Counted from the first letter of the stretch, positions 1 through 9,746 are shown. The stretch: DNA of 64,000 nucleotides from Streptomyces sp. QL37 (GCF_002941025.1 NZ_PTJS01000001.1:1302001-1366000); one strand, 5' to 3'. A program made the numbers and translations. Notes: generated by a model from the letters alone, not told the origin.

Positions 1-410
1 GCGGCCTGATCGGCCTGCTGCCCGACTGGATCGTCAAGGTGGTCTCGGCCGCCCTCTTCGCCTTCGGCGCGTTCATGCTGCTGCGCAGTGGCGGCGGTGA
101 CGACGACGAGGACGGGGAGATCAAGACCGTCACCGGCTTCTGGCCGGTCTACTCGACCGCCTTCATGGCGGTGTTCATCAGCGAGTGGGGCGACCTGACC
201 CAGATCACCACCGCGAATCTCGCCGCGAGCAACGGCACCTGGTCCACGGCGATCGGGGCGGCCGTCGCCCTGATGTCGGTGTCGGCGCTGGCGCTGCTGG
301 CCGGGCGGTTCATCGCCAAGCGGGTGCCGCTGAAGACTGTGCAGCGCATCGGCGGGGTGTGCATGCTCGCCCTGGCGATCTGGTCGGTCGTCGAGATCTT
401 CACGGGCTGA
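1..410 (+). CDS. TMEM165/GDT1 (UPF0016) family membrane protein, C-terminal part
   Basis: The reading frame enters at base 3 and the start lies upstream of the window. The visible ~135 residues hold about three hydrophobic segments. After an acidic Asp/Glu loop comes the family signature E-W-G-D-L-T-Q (near base 181), a form of the E-x-G-D-(K/R)-(T/S) motif. Proteins of this family are thought to exchange Mn2+ or Ca2+ for protons and carry two such motifs; only the second is seen here, as expected for a truncated copy. A strong hairpin follows the stop, so the gene is probably a transcription-unit end. The family call is firm; the transported ion cannot be read from sequence. Confidence 0.8.
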   Translation, partial: GLIGLLPDWIVKVVSAALFAFGAFMLLRSGGGDDDEDGEIKTVTGFWPVYSTAFMAVFISEWGDLTQITTANLAASNGTWSTAIGAAVALMSVSALALLAGRFIAKRVPLKTVQRIGGVCMLALAIWSVVEIFTG

Positions 411-433
411 GCGCGCCCGGCACCGGACCGAGA

Positions 434-459
434 GGGGTGGCCGGACGTCCGGCCACCCC
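434..459. terminator. Bidirectional hairpin terminator
   Basis: A perfect inverted repeat with 12-bp arms (GGGGTGGCCGGA / TCCGGCCACCCC) around a 2-nt CG centre. It lies between the stops of two convergent genes. It has no U-tract, as is usual in Streptomyces. Confidence 0.75.
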
Positions 460-461
460 GG

Positions 462-980
462 TCAGAACAGGGCCGGCACCTCGCACCCGCTCCCCCGCTC
501 GAAGGCGAGCAGCCGCTGCTTGCGGTCCAGCCCGCCGCCGTACCCCGTCAGGCTCCCCGAGGCTCCGATGACGCGGTGGCAGGGCACGATGATCCCGACC
601 GGATTCCTGCCGTTGGCGAGGCCCACCGCACGGGACGCTCCGGGCTTGCCGAGGCGGCCGGCCAGTTCCCCGTAGGAGCGGGTCTCGCCGTACGGGATGC
701 GTACGAGCTCGGCCCACACGCCGCGCTGGAAGTCGGTGCCGTGCAGGCGCAGCGGGAGGTCGAACTCCTTCAGCTCGCCCGCGAAGTAGGCGTTCAGCTG
801 GCGGACGGTCTCACCGAAGGGGCGCGCGTCGGGTACGCCGAAGGTCTCCTCGGGCGGGCGGTGCCGCTGCCCGGTCATGTAGAGACCGGACAGCACGCCG
901 TCGGTCGCGACCAGGGTGAGCGCTCCGTACGGGCTGTCGACGAGGGTGTGCTGCCTGGTCGTCGTGGGTGTGGTGGTCAT
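462..980 (-). CDS. ogt: Methylated-DNA--protein-cysteine methyltransferase
   Basis: Encodes 172 aa, normal length for Ogt/MGMT. The suicide-acceptor motif P-C-H-R-V is near residues 133-137, preceded by the winged-helix DNA-binding part. The protein takes the alkyl group from O6-alkylguanine irreversibly onto the cysteine. ATG at 980 is the natural start (M-T-T-T-P-T-T-T). The same frame stays open far upstream, but that stretch lies antisense-frame over alkA and is not protein-like. The gene starts 8 nt after the alkA stop, so the two are very likely one alkylation-repair operon. Confidence 0.93.
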   Translation of the reverse strand: MTTTPTTTRQHTLVDSPYGALTLVATDGVLSGLYMTGQRHRPPEETFGVPDARPFGETVRQLNAYFAGELKEFDLPLRLHGTDFQRGVWAELVRIPYGETRSYGELAGRLGKPGASRAVGLANGRNPVGIIVPCHRVIGASGSLTGYGGGLDRKQRLLAFERGSGCEVPALF

Positions 981-988
981 GGTCGTCC

Positions 989-2461
989 TCAGCTGGGCAG
1001 GTGGTTGACGGGGTGGTCGTCGACGGTCCACAGATACTGCACCGCGTACGCCCGCCAGGGGCGCCACCGCGTGGCGCGTGCGGTCAGGGCGGCGGGGGTG
1101 GCCGGGAGTCCGAGCTGTCCGGCGGCCCTGCGGATCCCGAGGTCGGTGGGGAGGAAGGCATCCGGGTCCCCGAGGGCCCGCATGGCGATGACCTCGACCG
1201 TCCAGGGGCCGAAGCCCGGCAGGGCGGCCAGTTCCGCGCGGGCCCTCTCCCAGTCGGTCCCCTCCCCCAGGTCCAGGGACCCGTCGGCGAGGGAGGCCAC
1301 GAGGGTGGTGAGCGTGGCACGGCGGCTGCGCGGCAGGGCGAGCGCCTCGGGGTCGAGCCCGGACAGTGCCTCGGAGGTCGGGAACAGATGGGTCAGGCCG
1401 CCTTCGGGGTCCTCCACCGGGGTCCCGTGGGCGTTGACCAGACGGGCCGCGTGGGTGCGGGCGGCGGCCGTGGAGACCTGCTGGCCGAGCACCGCGCGTA
1501 CGGCGAACTCCGCCGCGTCGACGGTGCGCGGCACCCGCCGCCCCGGGGCGGCGTCGACGAGCGGGGCGAGCAGCGGATCCGAGCGCAACTGGTCGTCCAC
1601 GGCGACAGGGTCGGCGTCCAGGTCGAGGAGTCTGCGGCAGCGGCTGATGGCCTGGGTGAGGTCGCGCGGGTCGGTGAGGGAGAGCCGGCAGCCGATGTGG
1701 CCGGGCTGCGGGGACAGCGCCACGATGCCGTGCCCGTGCGGCAGGGTGAGCGTGCGGCGGTAGGCGCCGTCGCGCCACTCCTCGACTCCGGGGACGGCGG
1801 TGGCGGCGAGGTGCCCGAAGAGGTTGCTCGGGTTGAGCGGGGCGCGGTACGGGAGCCGTAGGGCGATGACCCCCGGGGCCGCGGGCTCGCGGGCCCCGCG
1901 TTCCGCCCGGGCGCGCAGTTCGCCGGGGGCGAGCGCGAAGACCTCCCGCACGGTCTCGTTGAACGTGCGGATCGATGAGAACCCGGCCGCGAACGCGACC
2001 TCGGCCAGGGGGAGTCCGGTCGTCTCGATGAGGACCCGGGCGGTCTGGGCGCGCTGGGACCTGGCGAGCGCGAGCGGCCCCGCGCCGAGCTCGGCGAGGA
2101 GCTGGCGCTCGACCTGCCGGGCGGAGTAACCGAGCCGGGCCGCCAGTCCCTGTACGCCTTCCCGGTCGACGACGCCGTCCTGGATGAGCCGCATGGCCCG
2201 GGCGACGGAGTCGGCGCGGGCGTTCCACTCCGGGGAGCCGGGGCTGGTGTCGGGCCGGCACCGCTTGCAGGCGCGGAACCCGGCCTGCTGGCACGCGGCG
2301 GCGCTCGGGTAGAAGGTCATGTTGCGGGCCTTCGGTGCCACCACCGGGCAGCTGGGCCGGCAGTAGATCCGGGTGGTCAGGACCGCCGTGAAGAACCAGC
2401 CGTCGAAGCGGGCGTCCCGCGACTGTACGGCCCTCACGCAGCGCTCGGTGTCGGTGTGCAT
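989..2461 (-). CDS. alkA: Ada-type regulator fused to AlkA 3-methyladenine DNA glycosylase
   Basis: Encodes 490 aa. An N-terminal Ada zinc domain has four cysteines at about residues 34, 38, 65 and 68, one of which would accept methyl from phosphotriesters. An AraC-type HTH follows (about 80-165), then an AlkA N-domain and a helix-hairpin-helix glycosylase domain with the G-F-G-P-W-T hairpin and the catalytic Asp in L-P-T-D-L-G. This is the actinobacterial AdaA-AlkA fusion: a methylation sensor and activator joined to a base-excision enzyme. ATG at 2461 begins the conserved M-H-T-D-T-E-R-C region. The frame extends 42 codons further upstream, but without conserved character. ogt follows immediately. 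Confidence 0.93.
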   Translation of the reverse strand: MHTDTERCVRAVQSRDARFDGWFFTAVLTTRIYCRPSCPVVAPKARNMTFYPSAAACQQAGFRACKRCRPDTSPGSPEWNARADSVARAMRLIQDGVVDREGVQGLAARLGYSARQVERQLLAELGAGPLALARSQRAQTARVLIETTGLPLAEVAFAAGFSSIRTFNETVREVFALAPGELRARAERGAREPAAPGVIALRLPYRAPLNPSNLFGHLAATAVPGVEEWRDGAYRRTLTLPHGHGIVALSPQPGHIGCRLSLTDPRDLTQAISRCRRLLDLDADPVAVDDQLRSDPLLAPLVDAAPGRRVPRTVDAAEFAVRAVLGQQVSTAAARTHAARLVNAHGTPVEDPEGGLTHLFPTSEALSGLDPEALALPRSRRATLTTLVASLADGSLDLGEGTDWERARAELAALPGFGPWTVEVIAMRALGDPDAFLPTDLGIRRAAGQLGLPATPAALTARATRWRPWRAYAVQYLWTVDDHPVNHLPS

Positions 2462-2565
2462 GGTCCAAGCATCGGGCACGGAGAGGCCGGTGGGCTGGCG
2501 GAAATCCGACATCGACCTCGCGCGGAATTCCGACACGGTTCTACCGCCGACGACGACTGCGCTAT

Positions 2566-2580
2566 TGAACCTGTCGTTCA
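2566..2580. promoter_or_regulatory. Perfect palindrome TGAAC-N5-GTTCA, candidate operator
   Basis: A perfect 15-bp dyad in the intergenic region between divergent alkA and the pectate lyase gene, about 105 bp upstream of the alkA start. It resembles an actinobacterial LexA box (GAAC-N4-GTTC), but the spacer is 5 rather than 4, so LexA binding is doubtful. It could serve the Ada-like regulator or be fortuitous. Confidence 0.35.
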
Positions 2581-2611
2581 GATTCATGAACTTTGATCAC
2601 GTACAGATCTA

Positions 2612-2640
2612 TTGACGTGGTCACGACACGCATTTACGGT
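2612..2640 (+). promoter_or_regulatory. Sigma-70-type promoter of the pectate lyase gene
   Basis: TTGACG (2612-2617) and TACGGT (2635-2640) are separated by exactly 17 nt, a very good match to a Streptomyces HrdB-type promoter. The predicted start point falls inside the palindrome at 2643-2658. The implied 5' leader is about 150 nt. Confidence 0.6.
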
Positions 2641-2642
2641 CC

Positions 2643-2658
2643 TGGAAAGCGCTTGCCC
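2643..2658. promoter_or_regulatory. LacI-family-type operator overlapping the transcription start
   Basis: A palindrome centred on AGCGCT (2648-2653), reading TGGAAAGCGCTTGCCC. It matches the GGAAAGCGCTTTCC-type site of LacI/GalR-family repressors. Sitting just 3' of the -10 box, it would block initiation. Position and sequence suggest sugar-responsive repression of the pectate lyase; the repressor gene is not in the window. Confidence 0.55.
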
Positions 2659-2798
2659 CCCACCCAGTGTGGCACCGGCGGCCCGGTCTGTTCAGAAACT
2701 CGAACAGATCGCGTCGTCGCACCCCCTGGCCCGAGTCTCCGGATTCGCGGCCCCGGTGCCCACCGGCCGGACGAACCAACTCGACCTGGAGACGATCG

Positions 2799-4025
2799 AT
2801 GCAGAAGAAGAAGTCCGTCATCGCGTGCATCAGCCTGCTGGCCGGATCGGCCATCGCGCTGTCCGGCACCATGGCGCAGGCCACGTCCGCCCCCCACGCG
2901 GCCACCGCGACCGGAACGGCCCACGCGAACGCGGTGGCCGCCGACGCCCTGTACGTGGCGCCCGACGGCAGCGACGACGCGGCGGGCACGGAGTCGGACC
3001 CGACGACGCTCCCCTCGGCGATCAGCCGGGTCGCCTCCGGCGGGACGGTCTACCTGCGCGGCGGGACGTACGAGTATTCCGAGACGGTCACCATCCCGCC
3101 AGGCAACGACGGCACGTCGAGTGCCCGCACGACGCTCGCCGCCTACCCGGGCGAGACCCCCGTCCTCGACTTCTCGGCCATGAGCGAGGATCCGGCGAAC
3201 CGCGGGCTCGCCGTGAACGGCGCGTACTGGCACGTCGACGGCATCATCGTCGAACACGCCGGCGACAACGGGATCTTCGTGGGCGGCAGCAACAACGTCA
3301 TCGAACATGTCGTGACGCGCTTCAACCACGACTCCGGCCTGCAGATTTCCCGGATCGCCTCGGACACCCCCGACGACGAGTGGCCTGCGAACAACCTCAT
3401 CCTGAGCTCGGAGTCGCACGACAACGCCGACTCCGACGGCGAGGACGCCGACGGCTTCGCCTCGAAGCTCACCTCGGGCCCCGGGAACGTCTTCCGCTAC
3501 ACCGTGTCCCACAACAACATCGACGACGGCTGGGACCTCTACACCAAGTCCGAGACGGGCCCGATCGGCCCGGTGACCATCGAGGACTCCCTCTCGTACG
3601 ACAACGGGACCCTGTCCGACGGGACCGTGAACTCCGACGGCGACCGCAACGGCTACAAGCTCGGCGGCGACGACATCGAGGTGGACCACGTCGTCCGGCG
3701 CAACATCGCCTACAACAACGGCCACCACGGATTCACCTACAACAGCAACCCCGGCTCGATGACCGTGTCGGACAACGTCAGCATCGACAACGCCGAGCGC
3801 AACTTCTCCTTCGACAAGGGCACTTCGGTGTTCCGTGACAACGTCTCCTGCCGCAGCGACGACGGCTCCAACGACAAGACCGTGGGCGACGCGGACGGTT
3901 CCAACCAGTTCTGGACCGGCTCGAACGGCTCGTCCTGCTCGGCGTACGCCGGTGAGATGGACTGGTCGTTCGCCTCTGACGGCTCCCTGGTCGTGACCTT
4001 CGGCGGCGACAAGGTGACGCCGTAG
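2799..4025 (+). CDS. Secreted right-handed beta-helix pectate lyase-like protein (PL9 type)
   Basis: Encodes 408 aa. The N-terminus M-Q-K-K-K followed by a hydrophobic stretch and A-Q-A looks like a Sec signal peptide. The mature part begins with the L-Y-V-A-P-D-G-S-D-D motif typical of parallel beta-helix polysaccharide enzymes. It continues with features of PL9 lyases: D-A-D-G-F-A-S-K-L, D-D-G-W-D-L-Y and N-G-Y-K-L-G, which supply Ca-binding Asp residues and the candidate catalytic Lys. GGAGA (2788-2792) lies 6 nt before ATG 2799 and fixes the start. The likely role is extracellular cleavage of polygalacturonate. The gene is monocistronic, with its own promoter/operator and a strong terminator. 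Confidence 0.85.
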   Translation: MQKKKSVIACISLLAGSAIALSGTMAQATSAPHAATATGTAHANAVAADALYVAPDGSDDAAGTESDPTTLPSAISRVASGGTVYLRGGTYEYSETVTIPPGNDGTSSARTTLAAYPGETPVLDFSAMSEDPANRGLAVNGAYWHVDGIIVEHAGDNGIFVGGSNNVIEHVVTRFNHDSGLQISRIASDTPDDEWPANNLILSSESHDNADSDGEDADGFASKLTSGPGNVFRYTVSHNNIDDGWDLYTKSETGPIGPVTIEDSLSYDNGTLSDGTVNSDGDRNGYKLGGDDIEVDHVVRRNIAYNNGHHGFTYNSNPGSMTVSDNVSIDNAERNFSFDKGTSVFRDNVSCRSDDGSNDKTVGDADGSNQFWTGSNGSSCSAYAGEMDWSFASDGSLVVTFGGDKVTP

Positions 4026-4040
4026 CCACATCACCGACTC

Positions 4041-4081
4041 CTCCGCCAGCCCGTCCGTCCGATCCGGACGGGCCGGCGGAG
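4041..4081 (+). terminator. Long hairpin terminator after the pectate lyase gene
   Basis: Arms of 17 bp (4041-4057 and 4065-4081) with a single mismatch enclose a 7-nt loop, starting 15 nt after the stop codon. Very stable and G+C-rich. Confidence 0.75.
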
Positions 4082-4153
4082 GCCATCTTGTCGGTTCCCG
4101 GTGAAGCCATCTTGTCGGTTCCCGGTGAGGCCATCCCGTCGGTTCCCGGTGAG
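4082..4153 (+). repeat. Three tandem copies of a 24-bp unit
   Basis: The unit GCCATCTTGTCGGTTCCCGG plus TGA(A/G) begins at 4082, 4106 and 4130. The first two copies are nearly identical; the third differs at CCC for CTT. The array lies between the hairpin terminator and the amtB promoter region. No function is evident: direct-repeat operator, slippage product and remnant of a small repeat family are all possible. Confidence 0.8.
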
Positions 4154-4159
4154 GTTTCG

Positions 4160-5929
<1,770 letters not shown>

Positions 5930-5981
5930 GTTGTCGGGGTATCCCCTGCTCGAGCGAAGCCGAGAGCTTGGAGAAGGAGCC

Positions 5982-6701
5982 ATGGCGGCCGACGACAAAG
6001 CCGCGAGGCACGGTGCCGGGGGACGTCGAGCGGCGGTGACGCCCGAGAACTCCGTACCGTTGATCCCGGTCGCGCCCGACGGACTGAGTCCCAGAGCCCG
6101 GCGGTTCGTCGAGGTGGACGGCGTCCGTGTACCCACGGAGGACATCCGGCGCCACCGTGACACATGGATCGAACGAGGCGTCCCCGCTGCCGAGATCGAC
6201 CGGGCGGCGAGTTTTCAGGCCCGCTGGGGAGGCCTCGCCCTGCCGCCGGCCGCGTTCTACGAGGGCGGCCCGCGCATGCTGGACGCCGACTGTCCCGAAG
6301 GCTCCGCCGCAGAGGGCTGGTCATTCCCCGCCGGCAACGGCCGGGTGTCCATGGCCTACGGTTTCATGATCGGCCCCGACGGCGCCTTCGGGATCCACGC
6401 CCACCGCTGGACACCCCTGCACGCCGGCGTGGACGGATGGGTGGAATCGCTGGCACTGGCCGCCCATGCGAGGCGCTGGGCCAGGACCGTCACGAAGATC
6501 ACCGGCAGGGACGCCGAGTCCCTGGACCTCGACGGGTTCGAGCCAGTGCCCGAAGTGCAGGGTCTGACTGACAACTGGTGGCGGGGCAGCGACTCACTCG
6601 TCGCTCTCTACTGCGGCGAGGCCGTCGGCCTCGACGCACCACGATGCCTTGAAGCCCACCTCTACGAAGGCCTCGACGAGTGGGGTCTCCACGGCGGCTG
6701 A
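5982..6701 (+). CDS. Hypothetical protein
   Basis: Encodes 239 aa from ATG 5982, which has GAGAAGGAG just upstream. No family recognised with confidence. It is soluble, with no signal peptide or membrane segment. The sequence has an Arg-rich helix (R-R-H-R-D-T-W-I-E-R-G) near residue 55, then a Trp-rich mixed alpha/beta region ending in an acidic Y-E-G-L-D-E-W tail. Its aromatic-rich, single-domain look is reminiscent of SUKH/SMI1-type proteins, but no diagnostic motif supports that. It begins 52 nt after glnK and could be cotranscribed with it. Confidence 0.6.
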   Translation: MAADDKAARHGAGGRRAAVTPENSVPLIPVAPDGLSPRARRFVEVDGVRVPTEDIRRHRDTWIERGVPAAEIDRAASFQARWGGLALPPAAFYEGGPRMLDADCPEGSAAEGWSFPAGNGRVSMAYGFMIGPDGAFGIHAHRWTPLHAGVDGWVESLALAAHARRWARTVTKITGRDAESLDLDGFEPVPEVQGLTDNWWRGSDSLVALYCGEAVGLDAPRCLEAHLYEGLDEWGLHGG

Positions 6702-6914
6702 CCCGCCTCCGGATCCGAGCACGCACCTGACGGTCGGCAGCAACCACTCCGGCACCCGGGAGCCCCCTCACCTGCCGCGCGGCATGGGGTCCGGGCGCAG
6801 GCCCAGTTGTCCAGCAGTCGTGGCCGTCGGTGGCTCGTCGTGCGCACTTCGAGTCCTCGCGCCCAGCAGTGGACAAGTCCGCGATGCGCCTCGCGGGGCT
6901 GACAGACTGCACAG

Positions 6915-7406
6915 ATGATCGACGATCTCTCCGAGGGCCTGAGGGCCCGACACCTTGCCGCCGCAGACCACCTCCGCGTACTCGCCGTACTGGACACGTG
7001 GTGGGGTGGCCTGAAGGGGGAAGCAGGGGCGGTGGAACGTGCGTTGCTGCTGCCCCGGCTGTACTTCCAGCACTTCACCACCACCAGTTTCCTGATCGAG
7101 CGCGACAGTGGAGAAGTTGCCGCCTTCCTGGTCGGATTCCTGTCACAGACAGAGCCCGAGACCGCCTACGTGCACTTCGTCGGCGTGGACCCGGCACTGC
7201 ATGGGCAGGGTGTCGGGCGCGCCCTCTACCGGGCCTTCTTCGCGCTCGCCCGGTCACACGGGCGCCGTTCCGTGCACTGCATCACCAGCCCGGAGAACAC
7301 CGCCTCGCAGGCATTTCACACCCGACTCGGTTTTACGGCCTCGGCCGTGAAACCGGACTACGACGGCCCTGGACTCGACCGGGTGGCGTTCACCATCGCG
7401 CTTTGA
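6915..7406 (+). CDS. GNAT-family N-acetyltransferase
   Basis: Encodes 163 aa. The acetyl-CoA-binding loop is Q-G-V-G-R-A-L within V-D-P-A-L-H-G-Q-G-V-G, preceded by beta-strand V-H-F-V-G-V. The C-terminal part has S-P-E-N-T-A-S-Q-A-F-H-x-R-L-G-F, typical of GNAT motif B. Substrate unknown. The 213-nt gap upstream (6702-6914) holds no gene that I can support. Confidence 0.88.
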   Translation: MIDDLSEGLRARHLAAADHLRVLAVLDTWWGGLKGEAGAVERALLLPRLYFQHFTTTSFLIERDSGEVAAFLVGFLSQTEPETAYVHFVGVDPALHGQGVGRALYRAFFALARSHGRRSVHCITSPENTASQAFHTRLGFTASAVKPDYDGPGLDRVAFTIAL

Positions 7407-7504
7407 GCGGAGCCGATGGGCATCGCACGGCCAACACCTCACCCGTGCAAGGGAAATGCCCCGCACCACAGCCTTCCGCGACACGCTTTAGTACCGTCCT
7501 GGCC

Positions 7505-8338
7505 ATGACGACTGCCATGACCAGGACGGTCGATGACGTGAACGCCGGGAGCCTGCTGCGGGGCTGGCGCAAGCTGCGGGGTATCACCCAGCTCGAACTG
7601 GCCCTCAGGGCCGACAGTTCCGCACGCCATATCAGTTTCATCGAGACCGGCCGGTCCACGCCGAGCCGGTCCATGGTGTTGCATCTCGCCGAACACCTCG
7701 ACGTCCCCGTACGGGACCGCAACGCGCTGCTCGTGGCCGCGGGTTACGCCCCTTCGTATCCGGAGACGGCGCTGACCGCACCGGCGATGACCACGCTCCG
7801 GACCGGCCTGGATCAGCTGCTGACCGCATACGAACCCTTCCCCGCCCTGGTGATGGACGGGATGTACGACGTGGTGGCCGCGAACAAGGGAGTCGGCCTG
7901 CTGCTCGACGGGGTGGCCGCTCACCTGCTGCGGCCGCCCATGAACGCCATGCGCCTCACGCTGCATCCGCAGGGTCTGGCCCCGCGGATCCGCAACCTGG
8001 GCGAATGGCGTGGCCATCTCCTGGAACGGATGGAGCGGCAGGCCGCGCTGCGTTCGTCGGAAGCGCTGCGCGGGCTCCACGAGGAGGTGGCCGCCTATCC
8101 GGCCCCGGCCGGCGAGACCCCTGCCGGCCCGGACGGGCGTACGGATGGGCGAGGACCGGCGGCGGCCCACCCGTACGCCCTGCCGCTCCGGATCGAGGCG
8201 GGCGGCCGGGTGCTGTCCTTCGTCTCGACGGCCACGACCTTCAACACGCCGATGGATGTGACCGTCGCCGAGTTGGCGGTCGAGACGTTCCTGCCCGCGG
8301 ACGCCGAGACGGCCGCCGTCCTCCAGGGAGCCGTCTGA
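7505..8338 (+). CDS. XRE-type transcriptional regulator with MmyB-like ligand domain
   Basis: Encodes 277 aa. The N-terminal helix-turn-helix includes L-R-G-W-R-K-L-R-G-I-T-Q-L-E-L-A and S-x-R-H-I-S-F-I-E-T-G-R-S-x-P-S-R, the hallmark of the MmyB/XRE group. The C-terminal ~170 residues form the MmyB-like sensor domain, which in relatives binds a fatty-acid-like ligand (A-L-V-M-D-G-M-Y-D-V-V-A-A-N is its typical start). ATG 7505 begins M-T-T-A-M-T. The gene is convergent with the SnoaL-like gene 7 nt away; in this family the target is often a neighbouring oxidoreductase or isomerase gene. Confidence 0.87.
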   Translation: MTTAMTRTVDDVNAGSLLRGWRKLRGITQLELALRADSSARHISFIETGRSTPSRSMVLHLAEHLDVPVRDRNALLVAAGYAPSYPETALTAPAMTTLRTGLDQLLTAYEPFPALVMDGMYDVVAANKGVGLLLDGVAAHLLRPPMNAMRLTLHPQGLAPRIRNLGEWRGHLLERMERQAALRSSEALRGLHEEVAAYPAPAGETPAGPDGRTDGRGPAAAHPYALPLRIEAGGRVLSFVSTATTFNTPMDVTVAELAVETFLPADAETAAVLQGAV

Positions 8339-8345
8339 CGGGGGG

Positions 8346-8714
8346 TCACGCGCCCGGCAGGCGGTCCAGGAAGCCGGCGACGCTGCTGATGCGGCCGTCC
8401 TCGGCGAGCGTGATCACGTCGAAACCGGCGGCGGGGGAGAACCCGTCGGCGGTGGAGACCAGGTCCCATGTGAAGCGCACCAGGTGGTGGTGGGCGTCGG
8501 GCGTACCCGTGAGCTCGAACGTGAAGCCGGGGAACTGCTCGTGGGCTCCCGCGATGGCCGCGGCGATCCCCTCGTGCCCCTTCGCCTCACCCAGCGGGTC
8601 TGTGTAGGTGCCGTCCTCGGTGAACGCGGCCGCGACTCCCTTGGCCAGATCCTCGGAGGTGGCAGCGTTCCAGGCGGTGAAGTAGCGCTCGACGGCGTCC
8701 TCGTGAATCGTCAC
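8346..8714 (-). CDS. SnoaL-like / NTF2-fold protein
   Basis: Encodes 122 aa with the NTF2-like pattern: helix V-E-R-Y-F-T-A-W-N-A, then E-D-G-T-Y-T-D-P-L-G, G-x-x-G-I-A-A-A-I and a beta-rich C-terminal half (V-R-F-T-W-D-L; G-F-D-V-I-T-L-A-E-D-G-R-I). Such proteins are ketosteroid-isomerase-like enzymes or binding proteins; no substrate can be assigned. A GTG start at 8714 (V-T-I-H-E-D) with an AGGGAC-like ribosome site is chosen, because the longer open frame upstream is not protein-like. Confidence 0.8.
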   Translation of the reverse strand: MTIHEDAVERYFTAWNAATSEDLAKGVAAAFTEDGTYTDPLGEAKGHEGIAAAIAGAHEQFPGFTFELTGTPDAHHHLVRFTWDLVSTADGFSPAAGFDVITLAEDGRISSVAGFLDRLPGA

Positions 8715-8771
8715 GGCGGTGTCCCTTCGTCTCTGCGGATGCGCCGGGCGGCGCGTATGCGGCATGGCCGT

Positions 8772-8796
8772 GCTTCCCGCCTCGTCGGCGGGAAGC
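8772..8796. other. Intergenic hairpin
   Basis: Perfect 10-bp arms GCTTCCCGCC / GGCGGGAAGC around a 5-nt loop, in the divergent gap between the SnoaL-like and peptidase genes. A second, imperfect hairpin follows at about 8801-8832. Their role is unknown; they could insulate the divergent promoters. Confidence 0.55.
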
Positions 8797-8873
8797 CTGG
8801 CCGGACGGCGGTTCACCGTCGGTGACCGCCGTTCCCTGTGCTCCGCAGCCTGTCGCACTCGTCGCAGAGGGTC

Positions 8874-8892
8874 GATTACCGCTGAGGTAATC
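8874..8892. promoter_or_regulatory. Perfect dyad GATTACC-N5-GGTAATC, candidate operator
   Basis: A 19-bp perfect inverted repeat, strikingly A+T-rich for this genome, about 125 bp before the peptidase E gene and 160 bp before the SnoaL-like gene, which diverge from this region. Its symmetry and composition suggest a dimeric regulator site. The regulator is unknown; the XRE-type gene at 7505-8338 is a nearby candidate. Confidence 0.45.
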
Positions 8893-9017
8893 TCCGGGAC
8901 GGCCTGGGGACGCCCGGGGCTGCCCGTACCCTGCTGTTCATTTGCCAGGGGGCCCGTGGCCTGGGCACAGTGCAAAGCAGCTTCTCCTGTCCGCCTGCCT
9001 GTTGAGAGGTCTCTCCC

Positions 9018-9737
9018 GTGGCTGTTGTTCCTCCACGCCGTGTAGCGCTCCTCGGAGGCGGTTTCTCCATGGATGAGGACGGGCTGCTGGACGACTGGCT
9101 GCTCTCCCACGCGGGCGTCGCCCGGCCCAAGGTGTGCTTCGTCCCCACGGCGAGCGGGGACGCGCCGGCGTATGTCGAGCAGTTCGAGAGCGCCTTCCGG
9201 TCACGCCACTGCGAGGCCTCCGTCCTGCCGTTGTTCCGGCGGGAGCTCGACGACGCCGCTCTGCGGACCTTCCTGCTCTCGCAGGACGTGGTGTACGTCG
9301 GCGGCGGCAACACCGCGAACATGCTCGCGGTCTGGCGCGTGCACGGGGTGGACCGGTTGCTGCGGGAGGCGGCCGCGCGGGGGACGCTGCTGTGCGGGAT
9401 CAGTGCCGGCGCCAACTGCTGGGCCGAGGGCTCGCACACCGACTCCTTCGGCCCGCTGACGTCTCTGCGGGACGGGCTCGGCCTTCTGCCCGGGTCGGTG
9501 TGTCCCCACTACGACAGCGAACCGGCCCGCCGCCCCTCCTACCAGGACGCCGTCGCCACCGGCAGGCTGCCTGCCGGGTGGGCGGTGGACGACGGCGTGG
9601 GCGTCCTCTTCACGGACGGACGTGTCCAGGAACCCGTCACCCGGGCCCCGGACGCGCGCCTGTACCGGGTGGAGCGCGACGGGCACGGCCGTGCGAGCGA
9701 GCGGGGACTGCCGTGCCGCTTGCTCGGCCACGGGTGA
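9018..9737 (+). CDS. Peptidase E-like (S51) class I glutamine-amidotransferase-fold protein
   Basis: Encodes 239 aa. The nucleophile elbow is G-I-S-A-G-A-N-C-W (Ser), preceded by Y-V-G-G-G-N-T-A-N-M-L, the pattern of alpha-aspartyl dipeptidase and cyanophycinase relatives. Members hydrolyse Asp-X dipeptides or related substrates in the cytoplasm. The start is GTG 9018 (V-A-V-V-P-P-R-R-V-A-L-L-G-G-G). The gene ends 9 nt before the stop of the convergent cupin gene. Confidence 0.85.
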   Translation: MAVVPPRRVALLGGGFSMDEDGLLDDWLLSHAGVARPKVCFVPTASGDAPAYVEQFESAFRSRHCEASVLPLFRRELDDAALRTFLLSQDVVYVGGGNTANMLAVWRVHGVDRLLREAAARGTLLCGISAGANCWAEGSHTDSFGPLTSLRDGLGLLPGSVCPHYDSEPARRPSYQDAVATGRLPAGWAVDDGVGVLFTDGRVQEPVTRAPDARLYRVERDGHGRASERGLPCRLLGHG

Positions 9738-9746
9738 CGGGGGCCG

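Noticed and set aside
462..2468. A 668-codon minus-strand open frame covering ogt and alkA
   Set aside because: Only its last 172 codons (ogt) are protein-like; the rest is an Arg/Pro-rich out-of-frame reading of alkA.
4082..4153. CRISPR array
   Set aside because: The three units are directly adjacent without spacers, and no cas genes are present.
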